Shown piece by piece: positions 47,058 to 58,739 of a stretch of 64,000 nucleotides of DNA (position 1 is the stretch's first letter; each line of letters starts with the position of its first letter). The position numbers and the translations under genes were made by a program. Location of the stretch: positions 26,102,001 to 26,166,000 of the forward strand of contig CM075943.1 of NCBI GenBank assembly GCA_038030265.1, read 5' to 3'. Source of the stretch: Corythucha ciliata. Its lineage: Eukaryota > Arthropoda > Insecta > Hemiptera > Tingidae. A model generated the notes under the pieces. That model worked only from the letters and a program-made list of their open reading frames with translations. It was not told the origin of the DNA and did no database searches.

Positions 47058-47472
47058 TTAATATGAGTAACCTGTATTAATAACTCGGCCGTTGCTCTGT
47101 TTGCTCGCTTTGCTGTCGCTTGTGTGTTGTTCTTTTTTCCGTTTTTCCTTTGTCTATTCATCTTTCTTGCATTTCAACCGTTCTTTTAACGCCCCTACTG
47201 TCTCATTTTTCCTTTCCTCATTTTCCACTAGTCCACTTCTTTCCTTATTATCAACCTGGGATTTCATTTTATTACGTTCAATGGCTATTATCTTACACCT
47301 AAAAACGCATGGATAATTTCAGACGAGAAGCTAATTTGCTTGAAAATGAAACATTCAATTTCTTCTTGAAATAAATAGCGGGTGAAACTTGTCACAACGC
47401 TTTCCTTAACAACATTTTTTTATTCCTAATAGTTTCCAATATTTACCTTGAAATGAGCCATATTCAAACAAC

Positions 47473-47868
47473 GGGGAACTTGCACATTTGTCAAGCAGTG
47501 GTGTTTCTTGAAGAGGGCTCTTCAAGGGGGGTTTTATTAAAGCGAATTTTTGAAAATTTTGAGTGGGGGCTTGGTTACGTCAAAGGCTATTCAATGAAAT
47601 TGATGGTGTGGGGAAGAGGGGGTAAAACGTGTTTTCTTTGGGACAATTTTTCTTATTATTTGAAAACAAAACATTTCTCAAATGCTTCACATCTAAACAT
47701 TGACGTCATTTCTCCTCGCACCATCCATCCCCTCCTAAAGAACTTTGAAATTTATTTAAAAATCTCCAGATGCATCAATCAGGCTGCAACTACCGTTGAT
47801 TTCCTTCTCTCCACGTGCCAATTCATCGGTGTACTTTCTCCCAAATCGGTCATTCGTGCAAGTTCCCG
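47473..47868. mobile_element. MITE-like element, GGGGAACTT family, copy 2
   Basis: Diverged direct copy of 2389-2804. Shared blocks include TTTCTTGAAGAGGGCTCTTC, ACATTGACGTCATTTC and GCACCATCCATCCCCTCCT. Ends are GGGGAACTTGCAC and GTGCAAGTTCCC, so this copy shows the inverted ends better than copy 1. Confidence 0.75.
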
Positions 47869-47925
47869 ATGAAACACAAACACCCGTGGAACTCTTGAAA
47901 ATCATGGCCAACTGCGTATAAAGGC

Positions 47926-47980
47926 TCGTTAAGGCCCGTTTACAAGCTCGATGTTAACTTTCTGTGGAGTCTATGCTACC
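47926..47980. mobile_element. Half copy of the 20.1-kb MITE
   Basis: The sequence TTAAGGCCCGTTTACAAGC...GTGGAGTCTATGC matches one arm of the element at 20076-20212. The other arm was not found; a T-rich stretch follows. Confidence 0.6.
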
Positions 47981-48427
47981 AACAACAAATGTGTGTAATT
48001 TTTTTTTTTTTTTTCTTCTTCTTCTTTTTTAGCAATTTTATCATGTTGTGACAAAATGTGGTGCATGAAAATTGGTTGGATTTCTCTGATATACTCAAAG
48101 AAGAAGAATCCAGTTTTCAGATTGAAAAATTGCTTCACGGGATCTATATTAAAATGAGGAATACGCGACGTGCATTTAGCCCTAAAAGCACCGAATAATG
48201 GCGTTACTACTGAAAATGCTTTGAACAAAGAGTTCAAGTTTCATCACACATGAACTCCTCAAGAATTTTAAGTGAAAGATTTATAAGAACAAAATGCAGC
48301 CCCCTTTGGATGGTACCTTCAAGCATTTGAAAAAGAGCGGGAAGTAATGACCTCAGTCACGTGACCGAGGTGTTTGCTTCACTTTTTTCGTGACGCGCAG
48401 CCCAACCATCTCTCTACTGTTTATATA

Positions 48428-48467
48428 TCGGGAACGGACACGAGATAAGAGTTGGGTTATATTACCT
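48428..48467. mobile_element. Solo terminus of the TCGGGAACGGACACG element
   Basis: These 40 bases equal the left end of the 1.4-kb element at 59214 (TCGGGAACGGACACGAGATA...). They then stop matching, so this is a truncated copy. Confidence 0.7.
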
Positions 48468-48878
48468 CCAAATTCTAACTTGGTGGGCCATTGACTGTGG
48501 TATCGTAATGGAAATGCATAGCCGGTATTGCTGTTTTTCTATTATTTCGCGTAAATTTTGGGTTTTTCTCATATTTGGAGATCGGTGGGCATTCGCCGGA
48601 GTTAATAAATCGCTTTAAAAAAGTGTCGCGGAGTGCTTAAATTTTGAGAAATCGTGTAACTGTAACGCTACATCCTATTGGTTTTTAGGCCTTTAGAGTC
48701 GTAGATATTTCCATTATTTTCGAAAGTTCCTAGCAAATCGCTCTTTGTGGTCTCGGGTTAACTCTCTCTGCGTAACTACCTATTAAAAATATCTCACGAT
48801 TTTATTTATTTATTGATTGTTTTTTGTCCCCTCTAACAAGGTACCTCCTTCCAACATATTTCCAATAATAAGCATGCA

Positions 48879-49142
48879 ATGACTGCTGAATTCCTTGTAC
48901 GAATCGTTTACTCAAGGATCCGTTTGATTATGTCCGAAGCATACGAAGGCCATTCCAGTGAAAAAATTATCGCTGAAAATTGCAGCATCCTTGATCAACT
49001 AATTCCGGGAGACTTACTGCTGGGCGATCGTGGTTTTCACATACATGATCGGGTCAACCGTCTCATGGCTGAAGTTTATGTACCTCCTTTCACCAAGGGG
49101 GACGTCGAAAAGTGTCAAATTGCAGAAATCACATCATGCTAA
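48879..49142 (+). pseudogene. Transposase fragment, DDE_4 (Harbinger/ISL2EU-like)
   Basis: The frame contains SEAYEGHSSEKIIAENCSIL, then PGDLLLGDRGFHIHD and AEVYVPPFTKG. These match the middle of DDE_4 endonuclease-type transposases, with the second catalytic aspartate in GDRGF. The region with the first aspartate and the C-terminal part with the final acidic residue are missing, and the frame ends shortly after FTKG. It is a dead remnant. It could be related to the source of some of the small inverted-repeat elements nearby, but this is not shown. Confidence 0.75.
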
Positions 49143-49567
49143 TTTACTTTACCGGTGACAACAATGAGATTGTTCATTATGACGGGTCCGATGGATTTTA
49201 CGAACCCCGATTTGAAATTGGTGTAGGACTCCAAGGTTTTGTAGCTCTTGTGATGCTCCATCGTATAAGCACTCACACCGAAGACCAAATAATTGACGAA
49301 GTCCATGTTAAAGGAGGAAAGTGACGTTCATCCGAGGAGTAATCATCAATTCTTTGAACAAAAATTTAAAAATTGCAATTACCCCACGATCTCCGATCAA
49401 ACTTGTAAAGGAACGTTAAGCCCTATTCAGGGGAAATAATCTGAAAGTTTCCTTTATCGAATTAGCCATCTTAAGCGTAGAGGCCTTTCAAGCACAGACC
49501 CCAATATCTATCAAATAACTCTGCCTTAATTTTAAGCCTTAAGCTTCCTTAAGCGTGGGCCGGTCGC

Positions 49568-49725
49568 CCACTGGAAGCGTTTTCGAGCGGCGCTACAACG
49601 AGCGTACATCTCAAAGCCTTAAATCGAATTGACTGCAGCTAAGCCTGCAGTGGACGATGTCACATCCAATTTGAGCCTTTGGGATGAACGCTCGTTGTAG
49701 CGTCGCTCGAAAACGCTTCCAGTGG
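49568..49725. mobile_element. 158-bp palindromic MITE
   Basis: Arms of about 40 bp are nearly perfect inverted copies: CCACTGGAAGCGTTTTCGAG outward, with ACAACGAGCGT inside. A clear target duplication was not seen. Confidence 0.75.
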
Positions 49726-50072
49726 AAGACAGATCCAAGTCCCCTGAATACGAACGAATAGGGGAAAAACTAATTCCATCAACAATAATTCAATAAATAA
49801 GAAGCTTACAATCTTACAATTGGGTCGACGCCAAGTGCAGTTATTTTGGCGTGGTAACGCTCTCGGAGAGCATCGACAAGGCTTTCAGCGTATGAGATTA
49901 GCTTTGTGGGGTACATTTCACTTCAAAATAATTATATGAAGTCACAGGAGGTAACTTTATAATAAGAAAAATGACTTTTTCTTAAAATTCTCTATACGAA
50001 GACTCAGCAAGCCGCCCACCAAATTAGAATTTTCACTCTTATCAGTGAAGGTTAGGCATTCGTGTCCGCTCC

Positions 50073-50195
50073 CGATACTCTAAGGTTTGTACGCGGCAGC
50101 GGTTTGAAGAGGTCACACATGCGAGGCACCCTCCGCGTTCGCGCCGCGTAGCAACCACGCCTTGGGAAACCGCGTATGTGTGAAACGAGCCTAAA
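50073..50195. mobile_element. MITE copy, CGTTTCACACATACGCG family, inverted
   Basis: Reads as the complement of the element at 46512-46617, ending GTGTGAAACGAGCCTAAA. Shared internal blocks include the complement of GCGTGGTTGCTACGCGG. Confidence 0.65.
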
Positions 50196-51063
50196 GTGGA
50201 ACCTCTTTCAATAAGCAACATTAAAATAATTGTTCTTTTATTTTGTTCAGAAACTGCACTTTTCAATATTTCTCTTAATTAGAAATACATGGTTTTTATT
50301 ATTTAAACAACAATAATTATACGAGGAGCCGGCAACTATCGGGAAAGGGCACGGCAGGTTACGATCGAGTTGGCATTGCATTCTTATCTATTCCTGGTTG
50401 CCCCGTTCATGTAAGTTCTACATTGGAAGCTTGCTGCAAATCGTTTTTTTTTTTCAATAACTCAGTCTTGATAGCATTGTAGGCATCAAAATTACGTAAA
50501 ATGGAACTTAAGTGACTACGCTGGGGGATTATCGAAGGAAGGATCGCCGCTATCTACAAAAAAAGGAAAATAAATCGTGCCGGTCCTTGCTCGTGAGTAT
50601 CCAATCGCTCAACATTTGACATCTGTCATCAATAAAAATCGGGCAACTTATTTCAATCATAGTGTCCTTTCTAGTACAAAGATTCATTAGTGGCAATTCG
50701 ACAGACGCCCGTCATTCCGGCGATGTCGAGCTTGGATAATGTAAATTACCTCGTTGACGTGGTGAGTGCATTCACAAAAGAGGAGAGTTTCGCGATTTGA
50801 AATCATTTAAACCGCAACACGTCGACAGAAGTGGCTTAGTTAGTACTTCGGGAGTTCGGAATGCCGGAGACAAGGGCTTTGTGATGACAAGAGTGAGTTT
50901 TCCGTTGTTATTCAAGAAAAAAGGCCAGTTCACAATTTATTATCGTACGGGAACGTAAATGCGAATGAGTGACTATAGTCGGACCAGAGGCAATCGTTTC
51001 ATTTCAAACCTTTCACGTACCCATCCCGTCAATTTTGAAGTGGCTTAACTTTTAACTAGCGCG

Positions 51064-51228
51064 TTAGGCTCGTTTCACATATACGAGGTTTCACGCGGCG
51101 CGGTTTTGGCTGCCGCGTAGTGACCACGTACACCTTTACACACGTGCGGTACATATACTTGGTTCGATGCGAAAGCGGCATTCACGCGGGGGCTTTGTGA
51201 AACGCGTTTGTGTGAAAAGAGCGTTGGG
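51064..51228. mobile_element. MITE within E1 left copy
   Basis: Bounded by GGCTCGTTTCACATATACG and GTTTGTGTGAAAAGAGC, inverted to one another. The same element is in the right E1 copy at about 59726-59899. Related to the 46.5-kb and 50.1-kb MITEs. Confidence 0.65.
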
Positions 51229-52116
51229 AAATGCTTAACGTAGAATGTTCACGTGCTCCTTTTATAGCGCTGAAGAAGATTACCTAACCATGATGCTTGG
51301 AAAAGAATCTGGAGAAGGATACACGTCCTTTCCAGCCCTCGAGAAGCACCCAACAAACGTGTAGTTCACCGGCATTTCGTTTTTTTGGATCGGTCGAATA
51401 AACGCCATTTGTGTATTATAGAATAAAAAGAACACGTTTTGATGATTCTCTAGTCAAAATTCATTTTCCAAGTGACATAGGAACAAGACTTCTTGGCCGA
51501 GCGATGTGAGGAATATACATTCTGTTCTGCCTCAGTGACCTGAAAACCGGAAGAAACTATCACCGTCTGTGGATCAATTGCTTACAATAGACCTAAATTT
51601 CAGCTCATAAAACATAAAACAACTTTTGGAACGTTAAAATTAAGTAAATACAAATAAATCACTCAATTGGCGATTCAGATTATCACTTGCGTCGAGGCGC
51701 AATGGCGGAAAAGAGCCCTACTCTTACCAACAACGTAAGGGCTAAATAATGGGTTTTTGCAGTTTTTAAGGAGTTTACAATGTTTTCCGTCTGAACTATT
51801 GTCACACTTGATTGAAAAATGATTTGCGGTTACGACCTTTCTTCGATCGACCTTGTACGACGTGCTTTCAAGGGATTACATTTCGGGAACGTAGTGAATT
51901 TAGTATCCTAGTTTGTACCAATAATGGACAGTACGTAGTCATTATCTCTTTTTGTTGTCTCATAATGTTGCCTATGTGAATCATTATAAATTTGATAAAT
52001 GCAAGGGTCTCAAAGAAGGGAGCTTCGAAGAATGGGAAATGGAGTTAAGCACCAAATATTGTATATGCGGCCAAATAGAGGACGCCAAGGCGTAGAGGCC
52101 GCCGTTGGTGAAAGGG

Positions 52117-52217
52117 CAGGGGTGGCCAACCGAGCGCTCGCGAGCCAAAAAGTGGCCCGCTGACTCAGCTGAGCCTTTCACAATGGCCCGCCCATGGCAC
52201 ACAGTGGCACCCCTCTG
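52117..52217. mobile_element. Possible tiny hAT remnant
   Basis: Begins CAGGGGTGGCCAACCGAGCG, the style of hAT transposon termini, and ends GTGGCACCCCTCTG, a rough inverted match. No 8-bp target duplication is visible. Too short to code. Confidence 0.4.
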
Positions 52218-52279
52218 ATTTTTGTGGAAATGGAAATGTAAATCGCTACAATTCGCACCTCCTCATGGGGGGCCAATCC

Positions 52280-53390
52280 CCCACTTAATCCCGGCGGCCA
52301 AAATGGAAAATAACGCTAATTTGGGGCTAAAATGGAGATAAATGGCTAATTAACGGCTGAAATTATTGGAAAAAAAAAAAAACTGATTCACGGCTATAAA
52401 TAAGAAGAAGTGCTAAATCACGGATAAAGTTAAGAAAACTTCACAGCAAAAATTGAGAAAAGAGCTCTAAGCCCGCGGATAGCGTGTAAATTACAGTCAT
52501 TAGCGTTTAAAATTACGAAACACGGTAATTAACGGATAAAATCGTGAAAAATCAATAATTCACTAATGAGAAAATGCGCTAATTCACGCCTAAAATTACG
52601 AAAACATGAATTCTCGGCTTATTCAGAACGCAAGTTCGTGGCTCAAACTGCGAAAAAACGCTAATTCATAGCTAAAGGCAAGCGAAACAAATCGCTAATC
52701 TTGAGCTAAAATTAAGAAAAGTTGCTAATTCATTGATGCGATTGAGAAAAAACGCTAATTAGCGGCTGAAATAAAGAAAAACACTAATTCTCTGCAAAAT
52801 TCAGATAAATCGCTATAATTCACAGCTAAAAGGGTGAAAAATCGTAAAAATTACAAAAATTGCTAAGTCGCGGCTATAAAATGGAGAAAACTTGCTAATT
52901 TATCGATAAAATTGACTAATTCGCGGATTAAATTGAGAAAACGTCAGTTCGCGGCTTCTGATCGTAACCTCGTGCCAAAAAGTGAAAAAATCGCTAATCC
53001 ACGGCCAAATTTCAGAAAACGCGTTAGGTAGTTTGCGGAGAAAATTGGTGGAACTCTTAATTCGTTGTTGAAACGTAGAGAAATCCCTAATTAGCTGCTA
53101 AGATGATGGAAAACGATTTACGGCTGAAGTCAAGAAAATTTGATGTTTATGGCGTTAAATTGAAAACATTTGCTATTTCACAGAATGAATAGAGCAAATG
53201 GCAAGTCGCGGTTTCTCGAGACAACTTCGTGGCTAAAATTAGACGGGTAAATTACATCGCTCATTAGCGGCTCAAATCAGGAAAAACACAATTTCTTTGC
53301 AAGGAAAACCGCTAATTCACGGCTGAAATGGAGATAAATCGCTAATTCGCGGCTGAAATGGAGACAAATTGCTAATTCAAGAATTAACAG
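52280..53390. repeat. Degenerate tandem array with CGCTAATTCACGGCTAAAA-type unit
   Basis: About 1.1 kb of units of roughly 25-30 bp with core GCTAATT(C/A)(A/G)CGGCT(A/G)AAAT, then GAGAAAA. Copies differ heavily. The most regular run is 53310-53385. It has the same style as the AATTTCG arrays but a different core. Non-coding. Confidence 0.7.
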
Positions 53391-53775
53391 TTTTTATCCA
53401 TTAGAAGGCTACACCGATCGTTTAACCACGGCGAAAGTGGAGGTCATTCGTGGAATATTGCCCCTTTTTATGTTAGCACAGTCAGTTTCTGGGGTGAAAT
53501 TCGCTTTCTTTGCCGAATAGGGTAAACTCATGAAATTGCGTCTTTTAATGCGCTAATTTTACTCGAAAACTCAACCACTTTGCTAAAAAAACTAACACTT
53601 ATCCATAATCCGGCTTGTTCAATTCAAACAAGGCATTTGAGTCTCAAAAAGTCTCAAATGTGACTAGTAAAAATTTCATACAGAAAACCTTTTATTAATA
53701 ACTCCTTTAATTACCTTCCTGTGCCTACTGGAGGGGAATTAGACCCCCAACTGTGATGGATATTTACACCATGCA

Positions 53776-53909
53776 GGGTGGGTTTATCAATCACCGGATT
53801 TCTCATGTAATAGCTCAGAGAACTTTGCATTTCTGTTTACAAAAAGGCCCATAGCAACCAGACTTATCCCAGCTTTGTCTGTAGAATAAGTGCATTGATA
53901 AATGCACCC
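53776..53909. mobile_element. MITE, GGGTGGGTTTATCAATCAC family, copy 2
   Basis: Matches 32889-33028 over its whole length with scattered changes. Ends are GGGTGGGTTTATCAATCAC and GTGCATTGATAAATGCACCC. No convincing target duplication. Confidence 0.75.
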
Positions 53910-54400
53910 TTATTGGGGAAAATTACATATTTCGTTAAGGACAGTCTGTTTTTGGGGCTGAACAACCCTTTTTAACCGGAAATTCATCATAGGGTAGCAT
54001 AGGGTAGGGGGATTTTTCCATCCTTCATCAAGGATAGAAGGAAAAATCACCCTCGCAGTGCGAAATTCTCGGTAAATGGAAAACGCCATCATTTTTCTCT
54101 CACCACGAGTTCTTTCATTTTATCTCAATTATTCCTCGATGATGAGTTTATTGTTAATAGAAAGTAGTAATACCAACTAATATTTCAAAGAAATGAACTT
54201 TAAGAATCCTAAAAACTCATAAAAAATAACAAAACCTGCGTTTTCTCATATGAGCCCATGGAGAGTCTACCGCTCTTCCTACTTCCGTGGGGCCGCCACC
54301 AGAGCGCATTTGGTTAATCTGAATCGCCAATACTGTAATAAATTTGGGGTAACCAGGAAAGGTAATATAACCCAACTCTTATCTCGTGTCCGTTCCCGAT

Positions 54401-55331
54401 TAGATCCAAGGCTACCTACCTTGAATAACCTGACTCCATACATCTTCGCCATTCCACCACCCGAGCCCTCTGCTTTGCTCAGGTTGCCTAGTTACGTCCC
54501 ACCCTCCTGTTCCACTGTTCAGTGAGGTAGAATTTTACGCCACTACTTTTCAGTGAGGTAAAGTTTTCACATCACTGATGTGTGTCTCTCGACTTCCTGC
54601 AGTTGTTTTTTGCTTGCAACTCGAACTTTACATGCTGGACACGCGATAAACATGTGATCCAAATGCTGACATTAGTCTGACATACTGCATTTGTGAGACA
54701 AATGCATTCATAAAAGCTTATAGAACAGTGGGACACAGGCTACAATTGCTGTTCGTGTGTACTGGAGTAAGAACACTGCCAGTAGCTTTCGTGCCCCAAT
54801 ACTTCAGATTGGAGGCCGATGAAAAAGGGGGGAGGGAGAACCGTAAGCAATGGGCCCATTATTGCTCACGCTTGGATTTCATGTCGCACGGTCAGGAGCA
54901 ATAACCCTCGCTGCATCTTCCACGGAATGTAGCAAACTAGGTTATTTCGAACGACTGTAGAAAAAACAATTTTGGCGGACTTAAGCTCCCTCACAGCAGA
55001 AGTCAATGGGTGCGTTGTGAAACTCAACACTTGCTCAGCACTTGAAACAGTATCGTTGTAAAACTCCTTATAGAGCTCAGTGCTGGACAAGTGCTTAGCC
55101 ATCTGATAAGCACGTCCATGTTCTCGGTGCTTAGGTAACAGCTTCAATCACGCTGAAATCTTTTATTCCGCCAAATACTACAATTTGACATTAATTTTAG
55201 TGCATTTCATTCAAAAAATGCACTATTGGTCTCGCCCTGATGGTCGCACGTATGGGTTGTGATACTTTTTTTTCACGTTTCAGATCCCCTAGAACACGAA
55301 TCCGAGGTCGGTTCGATTTGCTACATATACA
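54401..55331. other. No recognisable gene
   Basis: No gene was recognised. A minus-strand frame at 54866-55147 (93 residues) lacks a known domain and is not called. Confidence 0.4.
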
Positions 55332-56823
55332 TATACAGGGTGTAACGGGAAAATGGGGCATAATTGAAATGGCTGATTCTACATCACATGTGGGTCAAAA
55401 ATGACTATATGGACCATGGTCCGATTATTAACCGTTTCCGAGAAAATCGCAGTTTTCCTTATTGTCAATGCATCAGGCGTTTTTTTCGAAAATCGGTCGG
55501 TATCATAGCAACCATTAATACTACGAAATTTTCAAGGACACCGTTGGAAAGAGCACAAAATTCCCTTTAAGATGATTGTAAAGTTGGGGTAGTTCGTGAA
55601 ATTTGGGCACCCTTAACGCTCGGCTGAAAAGCCGCTTCCTTGAATATCTCTATTCTTACTAGTCAGTCAGCCAGCTGTCATTTTACTGACAGCTCTCGGA
55701 GGAAGAGTAGTACTTCAGGAAAAACTTCTACAATTATTAAGCTTTCAAATGACCTGCTTGGTTCGGGGCTTTGTCTCTATTCGTTTGGAGATACTGTTCG
55801 AAATACTTTAAGCCCCTGTCTAAATCGTTTAAAAACTCGTTTCTCGGAAAAATTCGTTTAAAAAAATGCTCTTCACGTCACTCAGGTTGGTGAGGGATTT
55901 TCTATTCGGTTTTAAAATTGTTTTCGCTCTTTTTTTTTTTTCTTCTTTTTTTTTCTTTCTTTTTTAAAGGGTCGTACGACTTAGCTGTTAGGGGTCATGT
56001 ATTCGAGCCCCCGGCCTATGCAGTTGACTTTGAGTTTGACTTCCGCTGTCTGTTTCCACCAATCTCTACGAATTATCTGCCGAAGGAGAGGGCAGGAACG
56101 GTAGTGACAGTTGGCAGCCACCCTTGAATCCTACAGGTCAGAACCCCGAGGTTCTGAGCAGTGACCTGCCGTTTCAAGCACTTAGTATGGCCTTTTTTGG
56201 ACTTGGTCCGGCAAGGTAACCGGACTCAGCAGTCTTAACGGAGGAAAAATTCACCGAAAAGGTTTGCAAAGAGCTTTCGGAAGCAAATTGTTTCCCGCTC
56301 GAGGGCAATTGCGAACGTACGTTTCCAGACATTTTAGACGAGTTTTCATGTATTTCGAACTGTATCTCAGAATGAATAAAGACAAAATCCCGAACCAAGC
56401 AGGTCATTTGAAAGCTTAATAATTGTAGAAGTTTTTCATGAAGTCCTACTCTTCCTCCGAGAGCTTTCAGTAAAATCACAGCTGGCTGAATAACAAGTAA
56501 AAATAAAGAAATTCAAGGAAGCGGCTTTTCAGCCGAGCGTTAAGGGTGCCCAAATTTCACGAACTACCCCAACTTTACAATCATCTTAAAGGGAATTTTG
56601 TGCTCTTTCCAACGGTGTCCTTGAAAATTTTGTAGTATTAATGGTTGCTAAGATACCGACCGAGTTTTGAAGAAAACGCCTGATGCTTCGAAATTCAGGA
56701 AAACTGCGATTTCTCAGAAACGGTTGATAATCGGACCATGGTCCAGATAGTCACTTTTGACCCACATGTGATGTAGAATCACCCATTTCAATTATGCCCC
56801 ATTTTCCCGTTACACCCTGTATA
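55332..56823. mobile_element. Foldback element FB4 (TATACAGGGTGT termini)
   Basis: Ends TATACAGGGTGTAACGGG and CCCGTTACACCCTGTATA are exact inverted copies. Arms of about 530 bp (about 55332-55860 and 56300-56823) match with about one difference in 15. The family motif TTGGAAAGAGCACAAAAT lies 211-212 bp from each end (55544 and 56612). The spacer of about 440 bp has no gene. Confidence 0.85.
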
Positions 56824-56827
56824 TTCA

Positions 56828-57468
56828 TATACAGGGTATACAAAAAGCGACTGGACAGAGAAAACCAGTGAAGGGGCAACTAATTTCTGATCGAAATGAC
56901 TATGACTACTTTTCCGAAATTCCGCTTTGTTTCCGAGATATCCGCCATTTTCTGATTTTTTTTTTTTTTTTTTTTTTTCAGAAACAGCTTGTTGCACACG
57001 CAGTAATTGTTGCAATGGCAAAAATGATGAGCCCATTGGAAAGAGCACAACATTTTCAATTTAAGGATACTTTTTTAATCCAGATCAGACGACATCTACT
57101 ACGTTTTAAATCAGCTTATTGGCAAAAAAAAAACGTAATTTTCTGACTACACCACCATATCACCAATACTTCCGGAATTAAGTTTCCTCGCTAATAAGCT
57201 GATTCAAAACGTAGTAGATATCGTCTGATCTGAATAAAAATAGGCTCTTTAAATAGAAAATGCTGTGCTCTGTCCAATGGGCTCATCATTTTTGCCATTG
57301 CAACAATTATTGCTTGTGCAACTAGCTGTTTCTGAAAAAATCAGAAAATGGCGGATATCTCGGAAACAAAGCGGAATTTCGGAAAAGTGCAAATAGTCAT
57401 TTCGATCAGAAATGAGTTGCCCCTTCACTGGTTTTTCTCTGTCCAGTCGCTTTTTGTACACCCTGTAT
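56828..57468. mobile_element. Foldback element FB5 (TATACAGGGTAT / ACACCCTGTAT termini)
   Basis: 641 bp. Arms of about 300 bp (56828-57150 and 57175-57468) match around a very short centre. The motif is TTGGAAAGAGCACAACAT at 57036, 208 bp in, and its complement 191 bp in on the right. The difference matches a long T run at about 56958-56979 in the left arm only. It starts four bases after FB4 ends. Confidence 0.85.
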
Positions 57469-57957
57469 TTAAGGCCCCTCGCTTGTTAGCACGATCACGG
57501 TCGCAATTTTTGTCTTAGGGCAACCAAATTTGGTCTAAAAAAAGAGGGGGTTTGAATTAGTTGAAAATTCGCTACCGCACGGCTGTTGCTGCAATTGCCC
57601 CCAAAATTGACTCGAGTAATGAAAAATGAACGCGCTTTCGTATGTGACCCTAGTGAACCAAATCCGTTGATATGGCAGGGGAGTTCTCGGCGGAGGGGAG
57701 CTATTAAATTAACGCTATGCCTTACTGGACCACCCAATTATCATAAAATTTCATTGACATTGTATTTTCAGCCGTCTCTTTTATTTGATTTGCCTACAGC
57801 CTAATAAATCTTGAGTAAAAAATCCCGAGGTGGACCAAAAAGGGAGAAACAAAAAAAAAATTGTTTTGGATTCGTACCCAGGCACTCCGCAATGGTGAAA
57901 TTGTGACATACCATTTAACCTAATGTAACTTATCTGAAAATTAACGTAATCTGAACA

Positions 57958-58364
57958 AAGTTTTGTTCCGACAGCAGCCTGTCGGGAAAAGTGCATTTCA
58001 TTCATGCGACAATCGAGTCAAACCTCATAAGTTAGAACGATATCAATCAATTATGAATGAAATTTAGGCCGGGATAAAGATTTTAATTGCAAATAACTCC
58101 TCTAACAAACCTTCCCATATCGTATAGGCAACCAAACCGACCCTGTTTCATTTCTCATTTTCATCACTTTTTTTCCCCTGAGTTGGTGCCAAAAAAGAAG
58201 CCTGCGGTAAAAAAGAAACACGATTTTATGATTTTGACTTTCTATACCACGGTCTAAATGTCATTCATAATTGATTGATATCGTTCTAACTTATGAGGTT
58301 TGACTCGATTGTCGCATGAATGAATTGCACTTTCCCCGACAGGCTGCTGTCGGAACAAAACTTT
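57958..58364. mobile_element. 407-bp MITE with about 108-bp inverted arms
   Basis: Arms 57958-58065 and 58254-58364 are near-identical inverted copies, starting AAGTTTTGTTCCGACAGC and containing CGACAATCGAGTCAAACC. The spacer of about 190 bp has no gene. Confidence 0.8.
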
Positions 58365-58739
58365 TTTAAATTGTGATAAGATAGAAAGCTGTAAGGGAAA
58401 CCACCACATAAACATCTGGATGGAAGATCTTCCTGAGAACGTGATGGATAAGAACCGTGATGGTGAAAAGTGGACAGGGGGAGTTTCGGCTAAGCCCCAC
58501 AGCTTTTTTCAAGTATGAACGTGAAAGATGTTCGACGTTACACACTCTTAAATACGTTATAAGCTGAGTCGAAAAAGCAGAACAAAAAAGAGGACACTTT
58601 TGACCTCTCCCCGGACACATGAAAAATGAACCCGGACGTACTCGGACGCTTTAAAAAGTAGGACATGTCCGGGGAAAGTAGGACGTCTGGTCACCCTAAA
58701 CGCAACCAATGTCAAGGGTTTAAATTTTTAGATAGATTT

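Larger units (their letters stand above)
51668..54329. mobile_element. Element E2 inserted into E1
   Basis: A 2.66-kb segment with inverted ends TGGCGATTCAGATTA and TAATCTGAATCGCCA, flanked by AT on both sides. The uninterrupted paralogue at about 59280 reads CACTCAATACTG across the join, which proves insertion. It contains a possible hAT remnant, a degenerate array and a MITE, but no recognisable transposase. Confidence 0.85.
50339..54399. mobile_element. 1.4-kb inverted-repeat element E1, left copy, interrupted
   Basis: Parts 50339-51667 and 54330-54399 together match, in inverted orientation, the intact copy at 59214-60642. Ends are TCGGGAAAGGGCACGG and CCGTTCCCGA. The element is split by E2 (51668-54329). 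No target duplication is visible at this copy. A nested MITE at about 51064-51228 is present in both copies and so predates their duplication. No transposase was recognised. Confidence 0.8.

Noticed and set aside
54250..54525. 91-residue plus-strand frame
   Set aside because: It crosses the end of E2 and the end of E1, so it is a chimera of element termini.
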